Shown in pieces: positions 16,379 to 31,100 of a stretch of 64,000 bases of DNA. Origin of the DNA: Bacilli bacterium. Its GTDB lineage: Bacteria; Bacillota_I; Bacilli_A; RF39; UBA660. The number at the start of each line of letters is the position of its first letter. The stretch's first letter is position 1. Both the position numbers and the translations under genes were made by a program. The notes beneath the pieces were generated by a model. It was not told the origin of the DNA. It was given only the letters and a program-made list of their open reading frames with translations, and ran no database searches. Location of the stretch: contig CAAERO010000019.1 in NCBI GenBank assembly GCA_900758495.1, positions 36,655-100,654 of the forward strand. Reading direction: 5' to 3'.

Positions 16379-17364
16379 TGAATATAGAAATTCCATATTA
16401 TGAGGATAATACTAGAATTTCAAATTCAGCAATAGGTTGGTTTCTTAAAAAAGGTCCAAGATATCTTCGTGATATGTTAGATGGAAAAGAAGAAGGTATG
16501 AGTGCTAAGTTTCTTGAAAAAGGTACTATGATACATGAATACATTCTTCAACCTGAGGAATTTTGGAAAGACTATGAGATATTAGACTTTGAAGTTCCAA
16601 AGGTAAAACAACAAAGAGATTTATGTGAATATTATAGTTCACATAAATTAACAGATCCTTTAGCAGATGATGATAAATTATTATTAGAAGCATATAATAA
16701 TTCTTACAATAATACAAAATCTGCAGAAATTAGGAAAAACGAAGCTAAGAAGATTGTAGAAACTTACAGTGACTACATTAACTATCTTCAAATAAGTACT
16801 ACAAAGAAAGTAATTTCTTTTGCAGACTTAAATATGCTTAAACAAATTAAGCAAAATCTCCAAGAACATGTAGCAGCTAATAAACTGTTATTTAATGTTC
16901 CGACTACATATACCTGTCATAATGAATTTCATATTAACTGGCAATATAAGAACATAGACTGTAAGTCTTTATTAGATAGAGTTATGTTTGATCACGTTAA
17001 TAAGAAAATTATTTTGATAGACCTCAAAACAACAAGTGATATTTATAACTTCAAACATTCCGTAGAGGAGTTTGATTATTATAGGCAAATAGCTTTTTAC
17101 CTTTGTGCTATTACCTGGTATATGCTTAATGAGTTAAATCTCAATGTAGATGATTATGACTTAGAAGCATATATTATTGCTATACAAACAAATGGTAAGT
17201 ATGAAGTTAGAGTATTTAATATGTTTAACGAAGAGGAGTTACTCAAGCGTAAAGACATAATATCAGAAGCTTTAACAGAAATATCATATCATATCAGTTC
17301 TAACAATTGGGAACATACTCGTAAATATTATGAGAATGATGGAATTGAAGAACTTACAGGCTAA
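16375..17364 (+). CDS. PD-(D/E)XK exonuclease-like protein
   Basis: 329 aa. EKGTMIHEYIL near residue 50 and ILIDLKTTSD near residue 215 match the helix and catalytic D-(x)-D/ExK pattern of RecB/Cas4/DUF3799-like nucleases; QIAFYL after it corresponds to the QxxxY-type helix. It likely resects DNA ends for the RecA-like ATPase/SSB system. No iron-sulfur Cys cluster is seen, unlike Cas4. Confidence 0.8.
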   Translation: MMNIEIPYYEDNTRISNSAIGWFLKKGPRYLRDMLDGKEEGMSAKFLEKGTMIHEYILQPEEFWKDYEILDFEVPKVKQQRDLCEYYSSHKLTDPLADDDKLLLEAYNNSYNNTKSAEIRKNEAKKIVETYSDYINYLQISTTKKVISFADLNMLKQIKQNLQEHVAANKLLFNVPTTYTCHNEFHINWQYKNIDCKSLLDRVMFDHVNKKIILIDLKTTSDIYNFKHSVEEFDYYRQIAFYLCAITWYMLNELNLNVDDYDLEAYIIAIQTNGKYEVRVFNMFNEEELLKRKDIISEALTEISYHISSNNWEHTRKYYENDGIEELTG

Positions 17365-17509
17365 GACAGTAGAAGACTTGGATATTGAGATGACAATAAA
17401 TAGTTGTGTCATTACTAATCCGGCTGATGAAGTTGATGAGAATAAAGTTGAAGAAGTAGATAATTCTACAATTGAAGATAAAGTCGAAGTAACTGATGAA
17501 GCAGCATGA
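17339..17509 (+). CDS. Small acidic protein, 56 aa
   Basis: The ATG at 17339 overlaps the nuclease 3' end by 26 bp, and the TGA overlaps the next ATG (ATGA at 17506). About a third of the residues are Asp/Glu (EVDNSTIEDKVEV). Chained overlaps on both sides support real translation. Such acidic peptides sometimes act as DNA mimics; that is speculation here. Confidence 0.6.
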   Translation: MELKNLQAKTVEDLDIEMTINSCVITNPADEVDENKVEEVDNSTIEDKVEVTDEAA

Positions 17510-17931
17510 TAGATTTTAGTAAATACAATAAAGGGCTACGATTATACGCAGCCCTTTTTGAACTAAATCCTCATGTATTTAATACTGATACTTTTATAGA
17601 TATGCTAATACTTAATAACAATAGTATTGGATTAGTCTATAATAGATTATATGATCAGTATATTATCTCTGAGATTACTCAGAATAGATTCTATTATAAT
17701 AAACGGTTGGTATTTTATAATGGAACAAAACAATATGCCTATGTACTTACTCTTTTTGATAAGGAATACATAGACATTTATAAAGATATTTATATAAACG
17801 GATCTTTACTCTTAAGTAAGCAATTTTTAATTAAAGTTTGTATTATTTGGAAAGATTTTTTAAGTGATTCTTTTTTTGATTGTTTAAAATGTGAAGCATG
17901 TGAACAGTGCCAACAAAAAAGCCAGGTGTAA
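17506..17931 (+). CDS. Hypothetical protein, 141 aa, Cys-rich C-terminus
   Basis: Last gene of the rightward block. Tyr/Ile/Asn-rich, with a C-terminal CLKCEACEQCQQKS segment that could bind metal. The stop codon sits inside the loop of the bidirectional terminator. No family recognised. Confidence 0.75.
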   Translation: MIDFSKYNKGLRLYAALFELNPHVFNTDTFIDMLILNNNSIGLVYNRLYDQYIISEITQNRFYYNKRLVFYNGTKQYAYVLTLFDKEYIDIYKDIYINGSLLLSKQFLIKVCIIWKDFLSDSFFDCLKCEACEQCQQKSQV

Positions 17932-17943
17932 TAGCCTGGCTTT
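17918..17943. terminator. Bidirectional terminator between convergent blocks
   Basis: Perfect 9-bp stem AAAGCCAGG / CCTGGCTTT with an 8-nt loop and A/T runs on both sides, between the last rightward stop and the last leftward stop (17948). It serves both directions and marks the border between mostly standard-code and TAG-recoded genes. Confidence 0.9.
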
Positions 17944-17947
17944 ATTT

Positions 17948-20900
17948 TTAATTACCTGCGATTTGTTTATCGTAGTATCTTCGTTTACTTGGAATATCAT
18001 TAAGTTCTATAACATTCTTAAATGGAGTAGACTACCAGAAAGCTTTTTCTAGTTGAGTATCTCCTTTGTATGCTCCTCTAGATATTACTTTATTTTTATC
18101 TTTTTTATCTGTAAATAATCCATATACTTGTTCTATAGGATAAGATACAATTGCACCAAAATTATCTATTAAGCTATATAACGGTGTAGGAGTTTTAATA
18201 GTACTATATACATCTGTAAGCTTATATGGAGCTCCTGATTCAAAAGAGGTTCTTGCCATTACATAAGCAAATAAGTTTAATAATTTATTACGCTTATCAT
18301 CATCTGCGGCTTGTCCTGTAATATAGGCTATAAATGGCCACATAGCAAGAATAAGAGATAATTCTACTTTAAGTTTTTTAAGATTAGTTCTTGTTAACTC
18401 ATCTTGTATTCCTTTATTTAATACAAGTTGGTTAAAAGAAGTAGTAAGAATATCTATACCTTTTTTGTCTTTGTATATTTCAGAGAATACTCTTAATGGA
18501 GTTCTTAATAGTCCTTCTACATATCTCTAAGAAGTATAGTCCCACTATTTAGACATTGTCCATCTTTCTTGCATAATGATAGGTATATACTATCTATGCA
18601 TCATACACATAGCACCAAATACATTAGTAGTAAATTGTGCTTTCTATAAAGGTGTAAGCTAACCATCTGCAGATGCGGCTAGATTCTTAGCCGTATTACC
18701 TACAGTAAATTTAGCTTTATTAACAGCATATTGGTCTTTAGGGTCAATGGCTTTTAATTCTCCATTAACAAATTTGATAGAAGCTTTAAAGGATTTGTAT
18801 TTCTTCCAATTATCCTTAGTATCTTCTGTTCTACCATATTTGTTAAAATATTCCTCTTTAGATAGAAACACACCGTTTACATTTTTATAGTTGTACATAA
18901 CAGAATTTAGAATTTGTCCTTTAATGAAATAATCAGACATAGAATAAATTCCAAATGCCCACTCATTCTGTAATACGTTGAGCCATCTATTACGGTTTGT
19001 ATTTCTTGACAAACTTTCTAATGTAGAACCTACTTCAAAATAATCCATAGCTGCCATCTGAGGACTCTTATAATGCTTATTGCCAGCATTAATGCCATAC
19101 TTAAAGGTATCATATACTAAGTCCTTGAAACCCGCTGCTGCATCAGAAAAATCATAATATCTACCAGTAATTGCATTTACTAAATGTGAATGCAAAGCTG
19201 TAAAGAATCCAGTAAAAGCACAAGCAAAATTCAAACCTAAGTTTCGCAGAGTACCATAAATACGTAAGTTATTAAATAACTTAGTAATGTTATACTCTCT
19301 TTCTCCAATAGAGAATGTAATAGAGTTAAGCTTAACATCATATACATTCATATCTATGAACTTCTTCGCAAACTAATAAATGTTAGTCTAATCTCCATCT
19401 TTAGGTTCTATTTTCTATTTGAAGAATTTCTTAACAGCAGCTGCTACTCCAGTATTAGAACCAGTATACTTTCTTTGACCTAAGAAGGCTTTAATGTTTT
19501 CTACTTTAGCTTTAATAGCTGATTTCTATTTAAAGTTCTCAGCCATTTTAAAGTATTGAATAACAGAACCAACCATATCTGCAGAAATAGTAGCAGGATC
19601 ATCTAAGTCTTTAATAAAGTACTATGGAACCATAGCTAAAGAAGTACCATCAGGTGCGGTTCTAACCTTCTTCTGCATACCCTAATCATCTCCCTTAACA
19701 GATACACTATCAAGTAAATAATCTTTAGTAGCAGTAAAAGGATTATAATTATGAGCCTTTAAGAATTTATACCAAGAGCCTGATATCTATGGCAACTTAT
19801 ACTTATTTAAATTATGTAAATTATCTAATTTATTATTAGACTCTTCCATAGTATCTATAATAGCTTGACGTAATTCCTTAAGCTCTTTATTCTGCATCAC
19901 AGCTTTATAAGCCTTACTGTTATCATATAAAGACATCTTAGGCTGATAGTATTCATCATTAGTTCTATCAAAGTTCTTATTATAGAAAGGAGATTCTTCA
20001 GATATTTCAGAGAAATTCATTGAAGGTTGTACAGTTATATATTTATCATCTTTAGGTACAATCTTAGTATAATAGGATTTAGGATGTACTCTACCTTGTG
20101 CATCTCTATAAGTATGTCTAAGCTCAAAATCTTGAAGAGTACCAGGCATTTCCTAATCAAGCATAGCTGCTTCTGCATAGTCTCTTCTATATCTATCAGT
20201 AGGAACTATTTTAGCTATGTCTTCAAACTTAATACCAGCTTTCTACTTATTTGTTTTCTTAGACTTACGAATAACTCTCATTCGAGCATCTAATCTATTT
20301 ATTAAGTTCATAACATGATTAGACATAAGATTAGTATTAATCTCGCCAGTCTTATCATCTCTGAAAGCATTAAGTATTTCCCTTTTTTGACGGTTTAATT
20401 CCTCATACTTTTCTCCATAGTTAGTTCTATCTACTTTAGATAATAAGTCATAGAATTCTTCAGAATATACTGTACGAGTATTTCTTTCGTACCACTTATT
20501 ATAGTCTTTATCGCTAAGTTCTTGTTCTTTCTATTTACGTACTGCTTCAAACTTTTCCATATTAGTCTTCATTTTAAGACCTTTGGCTATCTTATCATTA
20601 AGTTCAGTAAGTTCGTCAGCTATTTGTCTTTCAATAGAACCTTCTGGCTTTTCATTACCCATAAGGTCATACTTACTTGCCAATTGTTTCTTTTCTAAGA
20701 ATAAGACTTGTAACCTATTCCACTCTTCTTCAGTAAACTTCTCATACTGAATTATGCCATCTATATTCTTATACTTACTAGTAAGGTCTCGGATCTTAAT
20801 CATAATATTTTCACGTGCATTAGACGCTTCATCACTAAGAGCATTAAACATATCATAATACTCTTTAGTATATTTACGCTCACAATGCTTAGAAAGCCAT

Positions 20901-22177
20901 TCATTACGCTTACGATTATACTGAATACGTAATTCTCTATTCTCTGGTAAAGTTAATTCTCCAGGATGTAAACCTAATTCTTTCCTTGTATCCTCTAAGA
21001 ACTTTTTATAGTCTCTTTGAAATTTACCGTAATTCCTTTCTCTTACTATATAGCCTGTAGTTTTACCTTCATCATCTACTTCAAACAATACTTTTTGATT
21101 GTTACCAGCAGCCTTTAATTTCTCTAATAAAGAGTGTGCTTTCACAAAAGTATTATTATTAATAGTATTTTCAGTATTTTGAAGTATATTGAATAATGTC
21201 TTGATAGCTTCATCATTAATCTTATCGCCTGCACCAAACCATCGTGTAAGAGAAGAGATATCGTTATTAGTCTCCTTAGTATTCTCAGCTAAGTAATTAT
21301 ATATAGTAGGTGAACCTACCTAGATACCATTGTTAAGCATAATCTCTCTGGCATTCTATACCTACATGCGCTTAACATGATCAGAGCAGGCATCAAGAAT
21401 AGATTTACATATAGATAAGTCTGACATCAATTTATCATATTCTTTAGTTCCTATAATATCACTATAACTTGATAAGTCTACTAAAGAATTATACACTTCA
21501 TTTGCATATTTACAGTAGAATCCGAAGTAGTTCTTATTAAGAGAAACTAATCTTTCGTCAGATAAAGCATTAGTACGATTATTATACGCATCTATTACTT
21601 CTCTTGCCACTGTTCTAATATCATCCTTAAGTTCGTCAGTAAAGTCCATAATAACTTTTATGTCCTCTATAACTCCATTCTATATATTCTTTATCTGATA
21701 TTTGATTTGTTCTTTTAATTCAGTTCTCTTAGCTGGATCCTTTTCATCAATAGAATTAAGACGAGATATAAGACCTTGTTCGAGATTCTTTCGTATACTT
21801 CTTAATCTATCATCTAATTCTTTCTTAGTATTAAAGTTATACTTATTTAAATTATCAATAGATACTTCTATAAATCTAGCATTTTCATCTGTACTAGATA
21901 AAAACTACTCTTCAAAACTTAGGTTTCTTGTCTATATATCGGCTGACAAATAATCAAAGCTTTTAGCTCTCTCAATTATAGCCTTATCTCTATCTCCATT
22001 ATATTTCTATAATAGGTCTTGGAATAGCTAAGACTAAGATCCATCAGGATCCTAGTCTATAGCATAACCATTATTTTCAGATATGACATAATAAGCAGCG
22101 TCTTCACTATTAAGTACCTTTGCTACTTCATCAAAAGCTGCTTTAACTTCTTTATTCTTTAAATTTAAACACTGCAT
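17948..22177 (-). CDS. Second giant virion-associated protein (RNAP-module neighbour), 1409 aa
   Basis: Continuous minus-strand frame once TAG is read as sense; TAGs are frequent (for example 18032 and three near the N-terminus). Starts at ATG 22177, two bases after the stop of the giant polymerase gene (TAATTATG), and ends at TAA 17948-17950. Sequence: helical, charged N-terminal half (KYDLMGNEK region), then a C-terminal part with hydrophobic stretches such as NFACAFTGFFTALHSH. Its position directly after the RNA polymerase gene is as in other crAss-like phages, where the adjacent large genes encode capsid-packaged, co-injected proteins. No catalytic motif identified. Confidence 0.8.
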
Positions 22178-22179
22178 AA

Positions 22180-25100
22180 TTATTCACATTCTTTTCTACG
22201 TTTCTTACCCAATTCCGCTAATGCAGACATATCTTCAAAACTTTCATTCTGTGCTGTATCAGATACAGTTTCTATATCAGGAGCAGATTGGGCTTCAAAT
22301 ACTTCAGTCAATTGACTTACATCTTCTATTTGTTGCATAAAATCTTCTATTGCCTCAATTGCAGTAAAGTCTTCTGTTTCGATAGTACCATATACAAAAT
22401 CAGTAGCTTCTTGCATCATTTCTGGAGTAATAGTAACATCTTCTGTTGGAACAATTACGTCTTCAACATCAATATTAGATACATTATCCATAACAGGATT
22501 TCCATCCTCTGTACCTGCTATTTCCTTTGCATCCTATTCTATTCTTGCTTTAATAGAATTTATTTCTCCAGGGAAGAACTGTTTAGTAAAACCAGAACCA
22601 GCTTTAGGATCTTTAATAGCCTTTAATGCTAATGCTTCAATTTCACCTTCAGTCAGTAATGCATTATAATTAAATGAATTAGCTTCAAATGCAGAAGGTT
22701 CTAAGCTATGTTTCTAGAATTCCATAACTCTAAATCCATTATCAATAACACCTAATTTAGGTATTCTTTGATATATATACTTAGTACCTCTTCCTACAGT
22801 TTCACCTTCTTCATTAATATAAGAAACTTGACCTACTTTTCTATATAGTTCTGTTACTTTAGAAGTACCAGCTCCATTTACTACTTTAATAAATTCTTTC
22901 TTAGAACGTGAAGTAGCAAATAAATCTGTTTTCAAGGTAGTTCTTACTCTTCCTCTTTCAGAAGTACGATGTAATACTTTATCCCCTTTTTCCACATTTA
23001 TTTCAAATGGTTGAACTACACTATCATCCTACCATAAGTTACGTGCAATAGTAATATTGATAGAAGGGAAATACAAGGCCTCAGCATTATCATTCTCTTC
23101 AGCAATAGAAGCATAAGCAGCTTGATTAGAGGAACTCTTAAATGACTTTAAACCTTCTTTAATAACATTTACGTAACCGTTTTCTTCTTTCCACTTATTA
23201 GGAACAAGATTAAAGAAGTTATTACTACCTCTTTCATCATAAGAAGTTAAGTATGCATACTTAGCTAAGTCATTAGCAAATTCTCTAACTATAGGATCAT
23301 CAGACTCAAGTAATTCAGCAAAAGCAGATACTAATTGATTCTCGGTCTCATAGTCATTACTTAAGGAAGAATCAGATAATACAATACGGTCTATTAACTG
23401 TACTGTACCATCCGCTTGATATTCCTGTAAATAATTAAGTAACTGATTACGTATATAACCATCTTGACCAATTAACGACGGGAATCTATCTTTGTTCTCC
23501 ATTATGTACTACTTGATGCCAGTTAACCTTTTACACATACTATCTTCGCCATATAGCATCCCTACTAATTCTTCATCAGTAGCATGTAATGCGGGTAAGT
23601 CTCTAGACAGTCTTGCTCTAATAATAGAGTCGATATAGGAAGAGAATCTGTTTACGAATTTCTTATCCCCTATATGCTTATAAGCTATTGCCTCTTGTCC
23701 ATTATTATATACAATGTCCTTTCTTTGACCAAATATACCCATTGCTGATGTGAAGATATTCTGGAATACCTAAGTTGCAGGGAATGCCTAAGAACGCAAT
23801 AATTTACGTGGTAATGATGTACCATGATGTAGCTTAGTACTTAAGAATGTTTTACCAAAGTAAGTACGTAGAGCTTCTTGAGGATTCTTTTCATCAAATT
23901 CCTATCCTTCAATAACGAAGTATTCTGCATTATCATAAATGAACGTCTCATATGAATTTCTGAAGTTCATCTACTGAGCAAGAGTGTTACCAAACTTCTT
24001 AGTATCAATCTAAGAACGATGTACTAATTCGCTTAATCTCTTAGCATCATTATTAAGCTCATTGTAAGCTTTAAGAACGATTAACTAAGTATAAGGATCT
24101 TTAGTGGTTAGACCATTGATAAGACTACTATCATTGAACACAGTACTTCTATCGTGTACAAATTTAGTTTTGTCGTATATTAAATCTATACCTACTTCAT
24201 CTGCTATACTATTATACTTCTTAATATGATCATACTTAGTAGGATCACTATTATCTAAAGAATCTATATATGACTTGTATTGTTTAAAGTACTTGTCATA
24301 TAAAGTAGCAACTACCTGATTTTCAGTCTAAGTAGTAACACCATATACACCCTTATTAGCAATCATAGAATCAGCAAATTCTTTCAATATAGGCTATGCT
24401 AAAAAATAGAATGTAGTCTTACCCATACCACCACGTAACAGTAAGTTAGTCATGTTATAAGTAACTTGATTTACATTCAGAGCCATAATATATGGATCTT
24501 TAGCAACGTCTACATGTGCATTAATCATTGCTGATAACCAGTCTAGTATTCTAAAACCATCTCTACCTCTGATAGCATCTATAGTTCCTAAACCATAAGG
24601 ATTACCTTTAGTATATATCATCTATAGATGTACTAATTGAGTTAAACAGTGATTAGTAGAATTAAGTGCAAACGGAGCAATACCTGCTTTACCACCTGTA
24701 TATTCCTCTTTACGAGCAAGTTGGAATGAAGGTAATAGTTCATACATTGGCAAAGCTTCCTCTTTAATAGAAGGCTGTATAAGAGGTAGAATATCTTTCT
24801 AAAGTAACTTAGTAAGAGTATCAATAGAAGCTCTGGTTTCTGCCATATTCTTGCTATCTGATACTACTAACTGATAACTCTATATAATCATATTCTACAA
24901 TGCCTTAGTACTCTGCTTGTCCTCTGGTAGTACGTTTCCTTCTTCATCTGTCTCATACTGCATTATATTACCATTCTCGTCATAATTAAGAGTAGCTAAA
25001 TACAATTTATCAACGTCGAAGTCAGAACCAGTCATAGCAGTAAATTCATCAGGAACTATGATGGTATCACCTATTCTATCTGGTAACACATCTACTACTT

Positions 25101-28100
25101 TAAAGCTAAACGTTGAAGAAAGACCCTGAGTAGGGATACGGTAACCAACACCCATAGGAGTGGCATCCTTACCTATTATACCTTTCTCAAGTAACCATCT
25201 TCTCATTTGGCCATAACTACCTTGATACTCTTTTGGTACAATGTGTCTAAAGAAGTTAGTACTAAGCATGACATCCATACTACCGTCTTTATTCAAGAAA
25301 CGTAATTTCTTACCATCATTAAATGCAGTACCTATTGCAGATTGTTTACGAGCACCAGTAGCTTTGAAACCAAATGAAGACATCTGAATAGCTGAGCCAC
25401 CTGGAGTATTTAAATCTACTACTTGTTTATTAATGTAAGATATTATTCTGCTTTCAACCCAATTTCTTGAACTTGTAGCAGCAAGAGGAATACGGAATTC
25501 ACCATTTTCATCTAACTTAAATCCATCAATTACTTCATCAGACATACCTGAAGAAACGGCCTGACTTATTAAGTAATCTGATAAAGCTTTATTATTAATA
25601 GTACCGTCTTTAAGGAATCGTTTTAATACGTCATTGGCTCCTCTTACAGATAATTTATTAATAGCACTCATTACTCTTTCTTTGATTTGAGCACCTGTAA
25701 CAGACTGTCCTTTATTATTACCATAAGTACGATTATCTATAAGGTTACCAAGGCATATCTTAACTGCCTAAGTACCAAATGAACGATCCAAATGTTCATG
25801 AGGACTAGTATTAAGCTGCAATCTTAAGTTACTGATATCCTACTTAAATACTGGTAGATTACCCTCTTGGTGATACTTATCATAAGACGGTTTGCCAAGA
25901 TCTTCTATATTGAAAGTATTATTCATACTATCCAAATATGTTTGATACTTTTGTCTACCACCTACTTTAACAGCAGATTCAAAAGTAAGCATATCGATAG
26001 TTCCCAGTTCCTCATTGTTCATGCGCTCATAAAGAAGTCTATTATCACCTTTAGCCAACACCTTAAACATAGGGAACATTGCCATCTTATCAAATACTGG
26101 TATATTCAAATTAAGCTGGCTATCTCGATGATCACCAAAGTAAACCATCTTCAAAGGATTGATAAGAGCTGAAGTAGTTTTAGCATACTTAACAGGATCA
26201 TTAAGCCAACTTTCGTCTTCTCCTTCCATTATTCTATATGCTTCTTCTATTTCATCAGACCAGTTACCAAGTGCTTTCATGATACGCCTGTATAAAGCAG
26301 GACGTACATATACAGCAGCATCAGATTGGTTAATAGCTCCGTCACTATAAGGATTAGCGCTATTCTTAGAATAACTATCTACAAACTTCTATTGCTCTTT
26401 ATCCAAAGAATCATAGAACTTCTATTCCTTTTCTTCAGTATTAAGAGCTTCTATCAACATATCATCTGTATAAGCAGGATATCTTTGACTAAGCAAATCT
26501 CTTAATATAGAGTTACGGAATATCTTATACAATTCTCCATAGTATTCAGAACCAATTTCATTATCCTTCAAATGCAATACACTAATAGAAGTGTCATTTT
26601 CTGCAGGATTGTCCCATATAGTTCTAAGATTAGTACCAGTAGAAAGTACAGCAGATAGACGTTTGATCTTGTCTACATCTCGACCAGATATAACATCGTA
26701 GCTTGCTATTACTTCTCCACTATCGTCTCTTACTTCCTTATTAAACTTCTTCCATTTATAGTAAGCAGGGTCACCTGTAAAGCATTTCTCTACCTCTATA
26801 ATAGATAAAGCACTATTAGCTACATGAGAACCAATAATAGAGTACAGTATATCTTCATTAAGTAATGAACCTTCTTCCGTAGTATACATACCATTATTAG
26901 CTGCTTTTTTATAGTAAGAGTATATATTATAAGGAATAAGTTTATTTACAAACCTACCATTTTTGAAGCCCAATATACCTCTATTTACAAGTTTGTTCAT
27001 CTCTCTTGTAGTAGCTCCTACAAGTAGATTATTCATAGCTTGATAAATATTAGCACTTGTAGTCAGTTCTTCACTACTATTAACTCTTTCAAAACCGAGC
27101 AATAATACTTTAAGATCTTTAAGATACTACATTACTTCTTCATTAGAACCATTTTTTTCGAGGTTAGCTAAATCCTAGTTAATATTAATGATTCTGTCAC
27201 CAACTCTAAGACTACTAAAGTATCTAAATCTACCACCATTACCACTAGCGTCCATCTTACCATTCTTAATCTTACCGTGGTAATTATCAACTCTCAGAGT
27301 AGGATTCTTCTCTACAAATGGCTTATGAACATAGTAATCGAATACTGCATCAAATTCATCTAACCAGTAATTAATAAAGATATCGAGAGTTCTTTTACTA
27401 AATCGTCTATCATCAGTAATGATTAAAGACACATCATCGGGTATCTCTTCACCTAATACAGCATAGTAATTAGCTGTACCTTCATCAAAGTACTTAGAGG
27501 TTATAGTATCTCTTACTAATTGTAAACCAGATATACTGTACCAAGTCTTTTTATCAGACATAGTAGGTAGTATCATCTGATTGTTGAAGGTAAGAGTTAA
27601 TTTAGCTATATAGTCTTCAATAGGTGTAATGCCAAAGTAATCACGACTTGATTCTCCTATATTAAGTGCTAAGAAGTTATGCAACTTAAAGTTAGTATCT
27701 TTAGCATTTGCAATCAAACTTCTTCTACTATAAGGAGTATCTAATATCTATTGTCTTTTACCATGAGCATCTTTATTGATATTACGTACCTAATCTGAAA
27801 AATAATTATTTTCGCTAATAGGATATACTAAAGCACCATCTGCTCCTACTACACTGAATTCTTGTGGAGACGGATGTACCTTACCATATGCTACAGCCAT
27901 TTTATTAATCTGAGCATCCTTAGAGCTATAATTGAATATACGGTCAATAGTTCTTGCTGTACCTTGCCCAGAACGCTTTTTAATATAAGATTTACCTGAT
28001 AAGCCAAGAGCTACGATATCACCTAATACACCGTTATTAAAGCTCTATCTTTCCTTAGAAGACCAGAATGAAATAAACTTGTTTAATTGTTCATTATCTG

Positions 28101-31100
28101 TAATGTTAGAATCTGGCATCTAAGACAATAAATAATTAAGAGCTAATTCATCAAATGGTATTTGAATAGCATTACATATTTGTATGAAATTATCTTTCAT
28201 TTCCTGTAGTACTAATTCACTATCAGGCATATTTTTCTTTAACTTCTTAGCTTTAGTAGCCAATATATTAAGTCTGGTTCTTCGTGAATTGACATACTTA
28301 ACAGCGTTAGGATCGAGATATCTCTATCCGTTATCATCCACTTTTACATTAGCGGATGCAAAAAATGCCTTAGACCATCTTGATGGTAAACGTCTAATCT
28401 TTCTAAGATTATCACTGTCTAACACTTCCCAAATAGATCTCTTAAGAGCAGCAGCTGTTTCAAAATCCCTCTATTCATCTGACATATCATATGTAATATT
28501 AGGAGTATCCGATTTAGCCTCAATCGTATTCATCTGAATTTTAGCTGACTTAATTGTAGTCTCTAGCTGAGTTTTAGTATTATCGTCAATAGGATTCTCT
28601 TCAGATGTAAACATTTCATTCAATGCATAGAATGTGGGATCTGTTTCAGCTAATCTAGCTGTAGTATCAATAATATCTTGATAAGAATCAATATCCCATA
28701 AATTCTCCATTATCTTATTCCATACAATATTGAATGATTCAGTAGTAGGAATACTAAATATTTCATCTAATACTGGAGCTATTTCTCTAGTAACTACTCC
28801 AGTCTGTTCATCTCTAATAAATGTATATTCATACTTAGGTACAGAATAGAAGAACAGTTTAGCTCTGAATGCAATATTATCTTTCTTAGATATATCTCCT
28901 TGATTTTTATCCCAAGTGTTATCAGGATTATCACCAGTTTCAGTATCTAATCTATTATCTTCTTCAGTCTGTTGCTTATCTACTTCTTTAATACCTAATT
29001 GATTAAGTCTACTCAATATATTCTTCTTAAATATATCTTTATTACTTACGACATCCTCTACTAACGGTATGTATTCCTCAGCAATCCAACCTGCATCTAT
29101 TCTATCCTGAATAGTATCGAACATACCATCTATATCTAATGCATGAACATCATCAATAGTTCTAATATTATACATTGAAAGAGCTGTAGAAGTCAATGAA
29201 TTAGCTACACTATAAAAGGTCTGAGAGTCAAATATGTTAGGCATATTATTAATCTGCTCTGCAGTAAGACCAGGTATATAATATGTTACTCCATATGGAT
29301 GTTTTCTATAGAATTCTTCAGCTATAGTATCAGCTACTTTATAATCTTTAAACTATCCTTGTTTAATAGCTTTAAATAACTGTCTAGGGAAGTTAGGTTT
29401 ACCAAATAAAGCTCTAATATAGTCTCTTACATTCTTAAAAAATTTGACGATTTTATATCGCAGAGAAGGATTCTTTTCATTAATCATATAACTTCTAAAT
29501 TCCTCTGCGAGAGCTTCTTCAACCTACTGTTCAGTATAATCTCTAGCTTCACTATGAGTGTTGACATACTCTTGATATACAGCTCTACGTTGAGCTTCAT
29601 TCAGTAACAGTAAACTAACATAGTGAAATGCTTCATGATATTCTACACCTTCTCCAGATTGTAAAGATAAACCTATTTGTGGCATTATTTCTTGAGTAAT
29701 AGCATTGACTACCATTCTCATAATACCATATGCCTTTTCATTAGAACCAGTAGCAAACATAGCATTAGTCACTATAATATTCTCTGGATCCAATCCAAGC
29801 GTATCTACTAACCATTTTCTAGCAGATTCAGCATTAAGTGTATTAGTACCTCTTACTGTAGAGAATACTCCTGCTACTTTATCTTTAGGAGTCTATAATA
29901 CAATCTTCTTACCTTGTCTATTAGTAATAATACCCCAAGTATGACCAGGAAGCAATTTCTAATTAGAAGGAATAGTAAGACCATATTTATCAAGATTCTC
30001 TTGTGTAGCAGGTTCAGCTATCACCGGTTGTTTAGGAGTACCTTGTTTCTTTTCAGGAGTAGCCTTAACTGGAGATTGAGTAGCTATAGTCTGTCCATTA
30101 GAAGCAACAGAAGATCTTGTAGCAGTAGAAGCCTTCTTCTATGATTCTACTACTTTCACATCATCCGCATATACAAAAGGAGCTTTAAAAGCATGATCAC
30201 CTAAGTCAGTCTTTATCTTGCCATGATTGATAAACCAAGCAGCCATAAGAATAGGCTCATTAACTTTTACAAGTTTACCATTCTATTTACTATAACCTAA
30301 TTCTCTAAGAGAGAAAGTAATGGCATCATTACCGAAACGTATTTGAGTATCATCATTAGATGCTAATTCAGGATGATTAGTTATTACTCTAATCATACCA
30401 TTTACTACCTACTCAGGAATACGGGACATTAATAAATCTTTATCTGTATTCCAGTGTATATTCTGTGATATCTCATATACGATTCTTTTCTTCTATGAGT
30501 CAGTAATACCGTCAAGTTTAGTATAACGAGTAGTATAACCCATTCTAGGATTAGTATAATCTCTTAATGCTCCATTTACAAAGAATCTTTTACCAAGAGC
30601 ATTTTCATATACATTTAACTACTTTCTTACCAAGAAGTTAAGAGAAACCTTTTCTTTATCTGTTAAACCAGATACAATAGTCTTATCCCCATTATTAGCA
30701 AGAATACCAAGTAAGAATTCATCTATTTCATTATGGAAGAATCCATTAACCATAAGTTCGTAAATGAACTCTGCGGTACTCATAGGAATAGGCTTACCGT
30801 TTTCATCTCTATTGATAGTACCATCTACATTCTTACTTAACTATATTTCACTATAATTATTTACATTGGGTATTCGATGTAATTCTTCTGCTAACATTAT
30901 AGGCAAAGTACTATTCTATGACGGAGTATTTTCTACTTTAGGAACATAATACAATTTACCAGCATATCCAGTACCTTGAACAGAAGTATCGTCAGTCTAA
31001 TCTAGTTTTACAATACTAAAGGGATTTAAACCAAATGGCCCAGTACCGTATCCTATTTCTACATCTCCAGTAACAATAGCTTCTGTTAATTTGTGACCAT

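Noticed and set aside
17506..17931. Zinc ribbon transcription factor
   Set aside because: The C-terminal Cys cluster has CxxC spacing only on one side and no second knuckle.
24642..24824. Leucine-rich minus-strand frame of 60 codons
   Set aside because: It lies in another frame inside the giant RNA polymerase gene and has the low-complexity Leu/Tyr composition of a shadow frame.
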